From DASYUM01 sp036001225 (GTDB taxonomy: Bacteria; Methylomirabilota; Methylomirabilia; Rokubacteriales; DASRDR01), in assembly GCA_036001225.1 (NCBI GenBank), contig DASYUM010000164.1, positions 1-27,347 of the forward strand: a stretch of DNA of 27,347 nt, given 5' to 3'. The position numbers and the translations under genes are program-made. Positions 14,496 to 22,128 of this stretch are shown here, in pieces; the stretch's first letter is position 1; each line of letters opens with the position of its first letter. Below the pieces are notes generated by a model. It was given only the letters and a program-made list of their open reading frames with translations, searched no databases and was not told where the DNA came from.

Positions 14496-15459
14496 GCCGG
14501 TCCGAGCGCTCCTGGCCGTCCTGCTGGCGGCGCTCGCCGTGGCCGCCGGGGGCGCCGGCCACGCCGCCGAGAAGGTCAAGGCCGCGGTGGGCCAGCGCGG
14601 CGCCTGGGACACGATGGTGACCCTCTTCGCCGCCGAGCGAGGCTTCTTTCGCGACGAGGGGCTCGAGGTCGAGATCCTCTGGACCCGCGGCGGGGCCGAG
14701 ACGCTCCAGGCGGTCATCACCGGGAGCGTCGAGTTCGGCATCGCCAACGGGCTGGCCGGGGTGCTGGGGGCCCTGGAGAAGCGGGCGCCGGTCCGCATCG
14801 TCAGCGCCCAGATGACGGGGGCCGGGGACCTCTTCTGGTACGTCCGGACCGAGAGCCCGATCCGCGGCATGAAGGATATGAACGGCCGCACCATGGCCTA
14901 CTCGCGTCCCGGCTCCTCCTCCCACCTGGTCGCCCAGGCCTTGGCCCGGCAGGCGGGGGTCACGCCCCGGTTCGTGTCGGCCGGCGCCGTGCCCGACACC
15001 CGGACCCAGGTCATGTCGGGTCAGCTCGACGCCGGCTGGGGGAACCCGCCGTTCATCCTCGACCTCGAGGGCGAGGGCAAGGTTCGCATGATCGCCAACG
15101 GCAACGACGTGCCCGCGCTCCGGGAGCAGACGGTCCGCGTCAACGTGGCGAATGCCGCCTTTCTCAAGAGCCGCCGCGAGGCGGCCCGTGGCTTCATGAA
15201 GGCCTACGCCCGGGCGCTGGCCTGGATGTACGAGGCGCCCGACGCCGCGGTCAAGCGGTTTGCCGAGGAGAACAAGGTCGGCCTGGAGGTGGCGCGGCGG
15301 TCGGTGGGCTTCTTTCCGCGGTCGGCCCTCACCCTCGCGCCGATCGCCGGTCTCGAGGCCAGCATGGCGGAGGCGGTCGAGTTCAAGAACATCGCCCGGC
15401 CGTTCACCAAGGAGGAGCTGGGCCAGCTGATCGACCTCGTGTACGACGCGACCAAATGA
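14488..15459 (+). CDS. ABC transporter substrate-binding protein (NMT1/SsuA-like)
   Basis: The 323-aa exported binding protein has a signal peptide (LLAVLLAALAVAAGGAG, cleavage probably after GHAA near residue 27) and an NMT1-like body: AERGFFRDEGLEVEILWTRGG, LQAVITGSVEFGIANG, then NGRTMAYSRPGSSSHLVAQAL and the QLDAGW segment. The repeated 'FFRDEGLEVE' and 'GSVEFG' elements are typical of nitrate/sulfonate/thiamine-precursor binding proteins. Ligand unknown. The last codons (LVYDATK) look like a replacement: the 38 bp before them are repeated 121 bp downstream, where the frame ends LVYEPGK with a stop overlapping the permease start. Its start overlaps the ATPase gene by eight bases. Confidence 0.9.
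   Translation: MCKPVRALLAVLLAALAVAAGGAGHAAEKVKAAVGQRGAWDTMVTLFAAERGFFRDEGLEVEILWTRGGAETLQAVITGSVEFGIANGLAGVLGALEKRAPVRIVSAQMTGAGDLFWYVRTESPIRGMKDMNGRTMAYSRPGSSSHLVAQALARQAGVTPRFVSAGAVPDTRTQVMSGQLDAGWGNPPFILDLEGEGKVRMIANGNDVPALREQTVRVNVANAAFLKSRREAARGFMKAYARALAWMYEAPDAAVKRFAEENKVGLEVARRSVGFFPRSALTLAPIAGLEASMAEAVEFKNIARPFTKEELGQLIDLVYDATK
15409..15446 (+). repeat. Direct repeat B, proximal copy (binding-protein gene tail)
   Basis: 38 bp encoding KEELGQLIDLVY inside the substrate-binding gene, repeated exactly at 15530-15567. Confidence 0.95.
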
Positions 15460-15529
15460 CGCGGGCATCGATCCGGGCCCCCCTCCCCCCGGTGGGTGGG
15501 GAGGGGGTGGGGGGTGGCGGGAGGTTCCG
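15447..15529 (+). mobile_element. 83-bp C/G-rich palindromic insert between tail repeats B
   Basis: It supplies the present stop codon of the binding-protein gene (15457-15459) and contains a stem of CCCCCTCCCC (15479-15488) with GGGGAGGGGG (15498-15507), then a TGGGGGGTGG tail. The layout (C-rich arm, short loop, G-rich arm, G/T tail) resembles the palindromic repeat at 18104-18147, so both may belong to one REP-like family. Mobility is inferred from the flanking duplication. Confidence 0.5.
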
Positions 15530-15567
15530 AAGGAGGAGCTGGGCCAGCTGATCGACCTCGTGTACGA
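15530..15567 (+). repeat. Direct repeat B, distal copy with ancestral stop
   Basis: Exact copy of 15409-15446. It continues EPGK and TGA at 15578-15580, overlapping the GTG start of the permease at 15577 as GTGA. This looks like the original end of the binding-protein gene. The copy also begins with AAGGAGGAG, which resembles a ribosome binding site. Confidence 0.9.
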
Positions 15568-15576
15568 ACCCGGCAA

Positions 15577-16323
15577 GTGACACACGACCGGACCCTGCTC
15601 GCCCGCCTGGCCGGGCTCGCCGGCCTGGTCCTCGGGCTGGAGGCGCTGGTCGGCGGCGGCCTCGTCTCGCCGTGGGTCCTGGCCCCGCCGACCGAGATCG
15701 CCCGCGCCGTCCCCGGTCTGTTGCGGGACGAGGACTTGCCCCGCATGGTCCTCATCACCCTCGGCGAGACCCTGGCCGCCACCACCCTGGCCGCCGCCAT
15801 CGGCGTCGCCGCCGGTTACCTGCTGTTCGTCTGTCGCCCGCTGGGTCGGGCCTACGAGCCGTGGCTCGGCGCGCTGTTCGCCGCCCCCACCGTGCTCCTC
15901 TACCCGCTGTTCCTCGTCGTCTTCGGGCGCAGCCTGGCCACGATCGTGGCCATGGGCGTGGTCACCGGCGCCATCCCGATCATCATCAAGATGCGCGAGG
16001 GGCTGCTCGGCGTGCCGCGGGTGCTCCTCGACGTCGGCCGGAGCTTCAAGCTGACCGAGGCGGCGCTGGTCCGGAAGATCCTGGTACCGGCCGCCGCCCC
16101 CACCATCTTCACCGGGTTCCGGCTGGGGCTCATCTACGCGCTGGTCAACGTGGTGGGCGTCGAGTTCCTGATCGACCTCGGCGGGCTCGGCCGCCTCGTC
16201 TCCGACCTCTACTACCGCTATCAGATCCCGGCCATGTACGCGGTCATCCTCTGCATCGTGGGGGTCAGCCTGGTCGTCTTCCGGGGCCTCGGCGCGCTCG
16301 AGGCCCGCATCCGGACCACGTGA
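15577..16323 (+). CDS. ABC transporter permease (SsuC/NitT type)
   Basis: The 248-aa inner-membrane permease has about six hydrophobic segments. WVLAPPTEIARAV near the N-terminus, FAAPTVLLYPLFLVVFGRS in the middle and the EAA-type loop DVGRSFKLTEAALVRKILVPAAAPTIFTG mark the SsuC/TauC group. GTG 15577 overlaps the TGA of the distal binding-protein tail, and no ribosome binding site lies at a normal distance. Translation was therefore probably coupled to the upstream gene before the insert moved that gene's stop 118 bp upstream. Its own stop overlaps the next permease start (GTGA). Confidence 0.92.
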   Translation: MTHDRTLLARLAGLAGLVLGLEALVGGGLVSPWVLAPPTEIARAVPGLLRDEDLPRMVLITLGETLAATTLAAAIGVAAGYLLFVCRPLGRAYEPWLGALFAAPTVLLYPLFLVVFGRSLATIVAMGVVTGAIPIIIKMREGLLGVPRVLLDVGRSFKLTEAALVRKILVPAAAPTIFTGFRLGLIYALVNVVGVEFLIDLGGLGRLVSDLYYRYQIPAMYAVILCIVGVSLVVFRGLGALEARIRTT

Positions 16324-17066
16324 ACCCGGCGCGGCCCGTGCTCACGGCCGGCCGGGTCCAGGTTCTGACGCTGCTGGCTGCCTGGGCGGCCTGGGAGGGG
16401 CTCGCCCGCTCGGGCTGGCTCTATTCGGGCGTCGTCCCGTCCTCGCTCCTCGTCCTGCGCGCGCTGGCCTCTCAGCTCGCCAGCGGCGAGTTCTACCGGC
16501 ACCTCGCCGTCACCCTCGGCGAGGTCGGCGTGGGCTTCGCGGTGGCATCGCTGGCCGGCGTCGCCGTCGGGCTCGCGCTCGGCGCCCGCCGCGTCCTGGG
16601 CGCCGTGCTCGATCCCTACGTCCAGGCCATCGCCACGACGCCGAAGATCGTCTTCCTGCCCATCGCCATGCTCGTGTTCGGGGTCGGCCCCGAATCGAAG
16701 GCGGCCCTCGGCGCGCTCTCCGGGTTCTTTCCCGTGGTCATCAGCACCGAGGCCGGCATGCGGCTGATGAGCCCCGTCCACGTCCGGGTCGGTCGGAGCT
16801 TCAACCTCTCCCCCCGGCAGATGGTGACCAAGATCTACCTGCCGTCCCTCGTCCGGCCGATCGTCTCCGGGATGCGCCTGGGTCTCGGCGTCACCGTGAT
16901 CGGGGTCCTGCTCGGCGAGATCAAGCTCTCCAACACCGGCCTCGGGTTCCTGGCCATCGAGCACTACAACCACTACCGGGTCCCCGAGATGTACGCCCTC
17001 CTCCTCGTCATCTTCGCGCTGGCGGTCGCCGTCAACGCGCTGATGAGCCGGCTGGCGGGCGATTGA
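16320..17066 (+). CDS. ABC transporter permease (SsuC/NitT type)
   Basis: The 248-aa permease has the same length as its neighbour and probably forms the heterodimeric channel with it. Visible parts are WLYSGVVPSSLLVLRAL, then TTPKIVFLPIAMLVFGVG and the EAA loop RVGRSFNLSPRQMVTKIYLPSLVRPIVSG. The start GTG 16320 overlaps the previous stop by four bases (GTGA). With the ATPase at 13671 and binding protein at 14488 it completes one importer. Confidence 0.92.
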   Translation: MNPARPVLTAGRVQVLTLLAAWAAWEGLARSGWLYSGVVPSSLLVLRALASQLASGEFYRHLAVTLGEVGVGFAVASLAGVAVGLALGARRVLGAVLDPYVQAIATTPKIVFLPIAMLVFGVGPESKAALGALSGFFPVVISTEAGMRLMSPVHVRVGRSFNLSPRQMVTKIYLPSLVRPIVSGMRLGLGVTVIGVLLGEIKLSNTGLGFLAIEHYNHYRVPEMYALLLVIFALAVAVNALMSRLAGD

Positions 17067-17103
17067 GCGCCTCTGCTAAGGTAGAGCCGCTGGAGGCGCC
17101 ACC

Positions 17104-17934
17104 ATGAGCGAGATGCGTGTCATCGCCGAGGCCGAGGAGCGGGGGCGGACCGAGCTCTGGCCCTTCTGGCGCCGGGCGTACGCTCATGGCGACCCGCTGC
17201 CCCGGCTGGTCTGTCAGCTGGATCGCCCGCGCTACCGGTTCGACGAGGACGAGCCGCTCCCCGAGGAGTACAAGGGCCTCCTGCTCCGGATGCTCCGCCA
17301 CGAAGGCGAGCGGGCGGGGAACAAGAGCTTCCTGGGCCTGATGGGAACGTGCCTGGAGCTGGCTGAGGCGGTCTTCCCGACGGCGGAGGCGAAGCTGATC
17401 AAGGCCGAGTACCTGGCCGAGGAGCTGAAGCACGCCATCATGTTCCACCGCCTCGCGGTCGGCCTCGACCGGAGCTTCGCCCTCCAGGACGTGCCCTACG
17501 CGCACTACGCCTTCCATCTGCCGCGGGAGACGTGGGCCGACGACGCCTACTTCCACTTCTTCGTGGACCTCAACGGCGCCTTCCACGCCCGCGACTGGCG
17601 CGAGTCGAGCTACGTGCCACTCGGCAAGATGGCGGCGACCGTGGAGCGGGACGAGCTGGGGCACTCCGAGATGGGCTACTGGTTCCTCGGTCAGATCGTG
17701 AGCGACCGGAAGGGGAAATCCCTCGCCCAGCACCTCCTGGGCAAGTGGTATCCGGCCGCCCTCGACATGTTCGGCCGCTCCGACTCGCCGAACGTGCCGA
17801 AGTTCATCCGCTGGGGGCTGAAGAGCGTCGGCAACGCCGAGATTCGCCAGGCCTACAAGGAGTACGTGGATCGGAAGCTCGAGACGCTGGGCCTGGACGT
17901 GCCCGACGAGCGCAAGAACCGCCGCTTCCTCTAA
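17104..17934 (+). CDS. PaaA-like ferritin-type di-iron protein (orphan oxygenase subunit)
   Basis: The 276-aa helical protein resembles the PaaA/PaaC family of phenylacetyl-CoA epoxidase and related di-iron oxygenases. Two ExxH metal motifs are visible: E107-x2-H110 in EYLAEELKHAIMFH and E184-x2-H187 in ERDELGHSEMG. The latter follows ARDWRESSYVPLGKM, similar to the PaaA segment before its second motif. A four-helix di-iron centre that activates oxygen is therefore likely. None of the usual partners (PaaB, PaaC, PaaD, or the PaaE reductase) is encoded nearby. GGAGG precedes the ATG, and the gene starts 37 bp after the permease stop. A role in oxidising the imported or activated acid is inferred. 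Confidence 0.72.
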   Translation: MSEMRVIAEAEERGRTELWPFWRRAYAHGDPLPRLVCQLDRPRYRFDEDEPLPEEYKGLLLRMLRHEGERAGNKSFLGLMGTCLELAEAVFPTAEAKLIKAEYLAEELKHAIMFHRLAVGLDRSFALQDVPYAHYAFHLPRETWADDAYFHFFVDLNGAFHARDWRESSYVPLGKMAATVERDELGHSEMGYWFLGQIVSDRKGKSLAQHLLGKWYPAALDMFGRSDSPNVPKFIRWGLKSVGNAEIRQAYKEYVDRKLETLGLDVPDERKNRRFL

Positions 17935-17944
17935 GCCCCGCGCA

Positions 17945-18142
17945 GTGGACCTGCGCTACTTCGAGATCCACGACCTCCTCTGCGACGCCCTCATCGCGCT
18001 CGAGGCCCGCGACTATCCGACGGCGGCGGTCAAGCTCCGGCGGGCGCTCGCCTGGACCGAAGCGGAATGGCTCGCCACGCCGGCCACGCTCCCGGCCGAG
18101 CCCGAGCCTCCCTCTCCCCCACCGGGCGAGAGGGCAGGGTGA
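17945..18142 (+). CDS. Small helical protein of unknown function, tail encoded by a palindromic repeat
   Basis: The 65-aa ORF begins at GTG 17945, 10 bp after the PaaA-like gene. The first 45 residues (MDLRYFEIHDLLCDALIALE, then DYPTAAVKLRRALAWTEAEW) look like two amphipathic helices and are probably real protein. The end, PEPPSPPPGERAG, is translated from a REP-like palindrome, so the natural C-terminus may have been replaced. No ribosome binding site is visible; coupling to the preceding gene is likely. A small partner of the oxygenase or ligase on either side is possible but unproven. Confidence 0.6.
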   Translation: MDLRYFEIHDLLCDALIALEARDYPTAAVKLRRALAWTEAEWLATPATLPAEPEPPSPPPGERAG

Positions 18143-18147
18143 GGGGC
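18104..18147 (+). repeat. REP-like palindromic repeat
   Basis: CCCTCTC (18110-18116) pairs with GAGAGGG (18128-18134) around a CCCCACCGGGC loop, followed by CAGGGTGAGGGG. This matches a REP-like sequence type I have seen in many GC-rich genomes. It contributes the last codons of the 65-aa ORF and ends just before the ligase ATG. No long flanking duplication is visible here. Confidence 0.6.
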
Positions 18148-18148
18148 G

Positions 18149-19807
18149 ATGCCCGAGGGCGCCATCGGATGGCCGTCGGTCTTCGCTCGCCGCTACCGCG
18201 AGCGCGGCTACTGGGCGGGCATTCCGCTCGGGGAGGCCTTCGACGCCGCCGTCGTCCGCCACGCCGAGCGGGAGGCCGTGGTGGACGGACCTCGGCGGGT
18301 CACCTACCGCGAGCTCGGACGCTACGTGGACCGTCTCGCCCTCCACCTCGCCGAGCGCGGCATCGGCGACGGCGCGCGCGTCGTCTTCCAGCTCCCCAAC
18401 GTCTGGGAGTTCGTCGTCGCCTACTTCGCCTGCCTGAAAGTCGGCGCCGTCCCGCTGGCCTGCCTGCCCGCCCACCGCCACGCCGAGATCGAGTACCTGG
18501 CCCGCTTCACCGAAGCCGCCGCCTGGCTGATCCCGTCCGAGTTCCGCCGCTTCGACTACGTGGCGATGGCCGAGGAGCTGCGGGAGGAGCTGCCCGCGCT
18601 CCGCGAGGTCCTGGTCCTCGGGGACCGGGTCGGTCGAAAGATGACACGGCTCGGCGACCTCCTGGCCGACCCGATCGAAGCCCGGCGCCCGGTGGGCGAC
18701 CTGGCCAAGCTGCGTCCCGACCCCAGCGCGCCCGCCGTCTTCCAGCTCTCGGGCGGCACCACCGGCCTGCCCAAGGTCATCCCGCGCACCCACGACGACT
18801 ACCGCTACAACTCCCTGGCCTCGGCCGCCGTGTCCAACCTCGACGACGCGAGCGTGCTGCTCGTGACCGTGCCGATCGCGCACAACTTTCCGCTCGCCAC
18901 GCCGGGGATCCAAGGCGCCCTGCTGGTGGGCGCCAAAGTCGTCCTGGCGTCCGCCCCCGACCCGGACACGGTCTTCTCGCTCGTGGAGCGCGAGCGCGTC
19001 ACGTGGATCCCGGCCGTGCCGGCCATGGCCATCACCTGGCTCAACGACCCGCGGCTCGGGCGGACGGATCTTTCGTCGCTGCGGACGCTGGCGATCGGCG
19101 GCTCGCGGCTGAACCCCGAGCCGGCGCGCCGGATCCTGGCCGAGGTGGGCCCCGTGCTGAAGCAGGTCTTCGGCATGGCCGAGGGCCTGATCTGCTTCAC
19201 CCGGAACGGCGATCCCGACGAGGTCGTGGTGGAGACGCAGGGGCGGCCGATCTCGCCCGACGACGAGATCCGGATCGTGGACGACGCCGGCGGCGAGGTC
19301 CCCGAAGGGGAGATCGGCGAGCTGCTCTGCCGGGGGCCGTACACGATCCGCGGCTACTACCGCGCCGAGGAGCACAACCGGGTCGCCTTCACGCCCGACG
19401 GCTTCTACCGGACCGGCGACCTGGTGCGACGGCACCCCAGCGGCAACCTCGTCATCGAGGGGCGGAAGAAGGACTTGATCAACCGGGGCGGCGAGAAGGT
19501 CAGCGCCGAGGAGGTCGAGAACCTGATCCTGGCCCACCCGGCCGTCCTCAACGCGGCGGTGGTGGCGATGCCCGACCCGGTCCTCGGCGAGCGGGCGTGC
19601 GCGTTCGCGATCTTGCGCCCGGGCGCCACGCTCACGCTGCCCGAGCTGACGGGCTTTCTGGAGACGAAGCGCATCGCGAAGTTCAAGCTCCCCGAGCGGC
19701 TGGAGGTGCTCGAGCGCTTCCCGACGACGGCCGTCGGCAAGGTCTCCAAGAAGGACCTCCGCGACGACATCCGGCGCCGGCTGGAAGCGGAAGGGAAGGA
19801 CGCATGA
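18149..19807 (+). CDS. Aryl-acid AMP ligase ((2,3-dihydroxybenzoyl)adenylate synthase-like)
   Basis: The 552-aa ANL-superfamily enzyme activates a carboxylic acid with ATP. The phosphate loop LSGGTTGLPK is at 200-209, FGMAEGL at 341-347, RTGD at 421-424, and the catalytic Lys is K531 in AVGKVSKKDL. Overall pattern and the pocket residues H245-N246 (AHNFPLATPG) place it with EntE/DhbE/SdgA-type aryl-acid ligases. The Ser that contacts the hydroxyl in DhbE aligns with T251 here, and Ser before it is Ala, so the acid may differ from 2,3-dihydroxybenzoate. No siderophore carrier or NRPS gene is near. Instead it sits in an importer/oxygenase operon, which fits catabolic CoA or adenylate activation. 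The next gene overlaps by ATGA. Confidence 0.88.
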   Translation: MPEGAIGWPSVFARRYRERGYWAGIPLGEAFDAAVVRHAEREAVVDGPRRVTYRELGRYVDRLALHLAERGIGDGARVVFQLPNVWEFVVAYFACLKVGAVPLACLPAHRHAEIEYLARFTEAAAWLIPSEFRRFDYVAMAEELREELPALREVLVLGDRVGRKMTRLGDLLADPIEARRPVGDLAKLRPDPSAPAVFQLSGGTTGLPKVIPRTHDDYRYNSLASAAVSNLDDASVLLVTVPIAHNFPLATPGIQGALLVGAKVVLASAPDPDTVFSLVERERVTWIPAVPAMAITWLNDPRLGRTDLSSLRTLAIGGSRLNPEPARRILAEVGPVLKQVFGMAEGLICFTRNGDPDEVVVETQGRPISPDDEIRIVDDAGGEVPEGEIGELLCRGPYTIRGYYRAEEHNRVAFTPDGFYRTGDLVRRHPSGNLVIEGRKKDLINRGGEKVSAEEVENLILAHPAVLNAAVVAMPDPVLGERACAFAILRPGATLTLPELTGFLETKRIAKFKLPERLEVLERFPTTAVGKVSKKDLRDDIRRRLEAEGKDA

Positions 19808-20091
19808 GCGAGATCGTGGAGGAGATCCGGAGCGCGTACGCGCGGGTCGGCATCCGGCTGGACGACCCGGTTACCTACGGGACCTATTACCGGTTGCGCT
19901 GCGCGGCCTGCGGCACGATGGTCGGCAACGTCGGCGACCGGTTGCTCGCCGGCATGGCCCCCGCCCTGGTCGAGGAGAACTTCGACCTCTACGCGGCCGG
20001 TCTCCTCGGCTGCGCCTGTGGCCACCAGGCCGAGCGCGCCCGCGCCCTCGATCCCACTCGCGCCGAAGCCGCCCGCCGGCGTCTGGCCTGA
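19804..20091 (+). CDS. Small cysteine-rich protein of unknown function
   Basis: The 95-aa protein has CAAC (about residues 36-39) and GCACGH (about 76-81), a four-Cys arrangement that could bind zinc or an iron-sulfur cluster, separated by a helical segment. No family was recognised. ATG 19804 overlaps the ligase stop (ATGA), so it is produced together with the ligase and may be an accessory. It ends the long plus-strand operon. Confidence 0.68.
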   Translation: MSEIVEEIRSAYARVGIRLDDPVTYGTYYRLRCAACGTMVGNVGDRLLAGMAPALVEENFDLYAAGLLGCACGHQAERARALDPTRAEAARRRLA

Positions 20092-20097
20092 ACGCGG

Positions 20098-20124
20098 GGC
20101 CGCCCGGTCAGGAGACGGGCGGCC
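20098..20124. terminator. Hairpin between converging operons
   Basis: GGCCGCCCG (20098-20106) pairs with CGGGCGGCC (20116-20124) around a 9-nt loop. It separates the 95-aa gene from the converging histidine kinase and overlaps the kinase stop codon. There is no T-run. Confidence 0.45.
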
Positions 20125-21295
20125 AGTCCTTCAGAACGGGGAGGCTGACGGTAAAGCAGGCCCCCTGACCTGGTCCGGCGCTTTCGGCACGGACGCTGCC
20201 GCCGTGCCGGTCCACGATGTGCTTCACGATGGCCAGACCGAGGCCGAGCCCGCCCACGCTGTGGTGGGCACTGCTGGTGGCCTGGCGGAAGCGGTCGAAC
20301 GCGTAGGGCAGGAAATCGGCGGGGATGCCCTGGCCGGTGTCCCGCACCACGATGTCAACGCGATCCTGCCTCGCCTCGCCCCGGACTTCGATGATCCCCC
20401 CTTTCGGGGTGAACTTGATGGAGTTCCCGATCAAGTTCATCAGGACCTGCTGCAGCCGATGAGGATCCCCGAGCACTGACCCCAGCCACGGGTCCAACAT
20501 CGCTCGGAGCTCGACCCCTTTCTCGGCGGCGCTCGCCTGCATTTCCTCGACCACCATTTCGGCCAGGGGCAACATCTCCACCGCCACCCGCTCGATCTGC
20601 AGGCGTCCGGCCACGATGCGGGACACGTCGAGGAGATCGTCGACGAGCTTGGTTATCAGCTTGGTGTTGCGCTCGCCGGCCGCCAGCGCCCGCTGCACCA
20701 ACACCGGATCGTCCGACTTCACGGCCAGCACCTTGAGCCATCCCGCGATCGCGCTCAACGGTGTCCGCAGCTCGTGGGACAACATGGCCAGGAACTCGTC
20801 CTTGGCTCGGTTGGCCTCCTGGGCCTCTTCCCGCGCGCGCTCGGATTCCGCGCGGGCCCTTCGCTCGAGCGTGAGAAGCTCGCTGCGCTCCTCCTCGAGT
20901 CGGCGCCGCTCGGTGATGTCGCGGCCCACGGCGGAGGCGCCGATGACCCTGCCCTCGCCGTCCCTGACCGGGGAGACCGTCACCGAGACATGGACCCGGG
21001 CTCCGCCCTTGCGCACGCGCTGGGTCTCGTAATGCTCGATCCGGTGGCCCGCGCGGAGCTGGTCCATGATACTGGGCAGCTCGTCCGGGTGATCGATCGG
21101 CACCAGGATCGAGATGGGCTGTCCGATCATTTCCTCGGCGGTGTATCCGTACAGGCGCTCGGCCCCCTCGTTCCAGCTCACGATCGTGCCGTCCAGCGTC
21201 TTCCCGATGACGGCGTCGTCGCAGGACTGAACGACGGCGGCCAGCCAGGCCAGCGCGTCCTTGGGATTCCACGAGGAGTGGTCAGACGGACTCAT
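20108..21295 (-). CDS. PAS-domain sensor histidine kinase
   Basis: The 395-aa soluble kinase has no membrane segment. A PAS domain covers about residues 18-130 (SCDDAVIGKTLDGTIVSWN...VGRDITERRRLEEE), then a coiled coil to about 165. HisKA follows with phospho-acceptor H174 (LSHELRTPLS), and the ATPase domain has the N-box N287/N291, G1 DTGQGIP at 319-325 and G2 GGLGLGLA at 348-355. It should autophosphorylate in response to a signal sensed by PAS or by its partner. ATG 21295 overlaps the stop of the upstream MEDS gene (ATGA); the open frame beyond it is not part of the protein. No response regulator is encoded in the window, so it is an orphan kinase. Confidence 0.93.
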   Translation of the reverse strand: MSPSDHSSWNPKDALAWLAAVVQSCDDAVIGKTLDGTIVSWNEGAERLYGYTAEEMIGQPISILVPIDHPDELPSIMDQLRAGHRIEHYETQRVRKGGARVHVSVTVSPVRDGEGRVIGASAVGRDITERRRLEEERSELLTLERRARAESERAREEAQEANRAKDEFLAMLSHELRTPLSAIAGWLKVLAVKSDDPVLVQRALAAGERNTKLITKLVDDLLDVSRIVAGRLQIERVAVEMLPLAEMVVEEMQASAAEKGVELRAMLDPWLGSVLGDPHRLQQVLMNLIGNSIKFTPKGGIIEVRGEARQDRVDIVVRDTGQGIPADFLPYAFDRFRQATSSAHHSVGGLGLGLAIVKHIVDRHGGSVRAESAGPGQGACFTVSLPVLKDWPPVS

Positions 21296-22128
21296 CGGAC
21301 GCTCGGCCGGGGAACGCTGGCGATGTCCCCGGTGTCCCCGGTCGTGCTTTGGTAGTGGTGGCGGACCCGATCCACGAGCGTGCGGCTCGCCTTCGGGAGG
21401 AGCTCGCTGAGGGCCAGGATGGCCGCCTCGGCGTCGGGCATCGCCGCCGGTCTCCCGTAATGGGCGAGGAACGCGCGACGGAGCAGCTCGCCGTCGCCCG
21501 CGGGACCAAAGACGTCCGCGTAAGCCCGCTCCACGGCCTGCTCGAGCCGGCCGTAGTCTTCGACGGGGACCAGGTCGGAGTGCGCCGCGCTCACCCGCTG
21601 GAGCAGCCCGCGGTAGATCTGGGGGTCGAAATTGTCGAGCGAGTAACCACACAAGAGCGAAATGGTGTGCGTGCTCAGCAGCTCGGCCCACAGCTCTTCG
21701 AGTCGGATGGTGGCGGCCAGGCTCCTCCGGCGGAGCAGGTCCACCATCTCGCCGAATGCCCGGACGCGCCCGTATCCGGCCGCCTTCGCCGCGTCGAGCG
21801 TCCCGCCGATCAGGGCGTGGAAGCGCGCATGGTCGGGCATCCCGTCTACGAGGAGGCGGGCCAGACACTCAGCGGCATCGAGAGCCATGAGCTGCCCGCG
21901 ACGCTCGAGCGCGTCGAGAGAGAACCCCTCCGCCTCGAGCCGGCGTCCGATCGCCGCCCGGTGCTCGGGAGTCGCGATGAGGACGACGGCCTCACCCCGG
22001 TGAAGACCCTGGCCGGCGAACTGGCTGACCGTGCGGACGAGGAAGCCCGGCTCGGTGTACAGCTGGGCGATGTGCTGGCCGGGCGCGGGCGCCGTGAGCA
22101 CGCCTTCCCACGTTGCTGGAGCTCTCAT
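21292..22128 (-). CDS. MEDS-domain sensory protein
   Basis: The 278-aa protein has an N-terminal MEDS (DcmR-type sensory) domain: GQHIAQLYTEPGFL (18-30), GLHRGEAVVLIATPEHRAAI, LDAAECLARLLVDGMPD (83-99), RAFGEMVDLL, RLEELWAELL, and FSLLCGY-like ISLLCGY. The C-terminal 90 residues (about 188-278) are helical and unassigned. MEDS proteins are thought to bind small hydrocarbon-derived ligands or act as RecA-like sensory modules, often next to PAS/histidine kinases, as here. ATG 22128 follows AGGGAAGG; GTG 22131 is an alternative. Translational coupling to the kinase suggests that the two act as one signalling unit. Confidence 0.85.
   Translation of the reverse strand: MRAPATWEGVLTAPAPGQHIAQLYTEPGFLVRTVSQFAGQGLHRGEAVVLIATPEHRAAIGRRLEAEGFSLDALERRGQLMALDAAECLARLLVDGMPDHARFHALIGGTLDAAKAAGYGRVRAFGEMVDLLRRRSLAATIRLEELWAELLSTHTISLLCGYSLDNFDPQIYRGLLQRVSAAHSDLVPVEDYGRLEQAVERAYADVFGPAGDGELLRRAFLAHYGRPAAMPDAEAAILALSELLPKASRTLVDRVRHHYQSTTGDTGDIASVPRPSVR

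Noticed and set aside
21296..21868. N-terminal extension of the histidine kinase frame
   Set aside because: It overlaps the MEDS gene in another frame and reads as Arg/Pro-rich noise. The kinase begins at the ATGA overlap.
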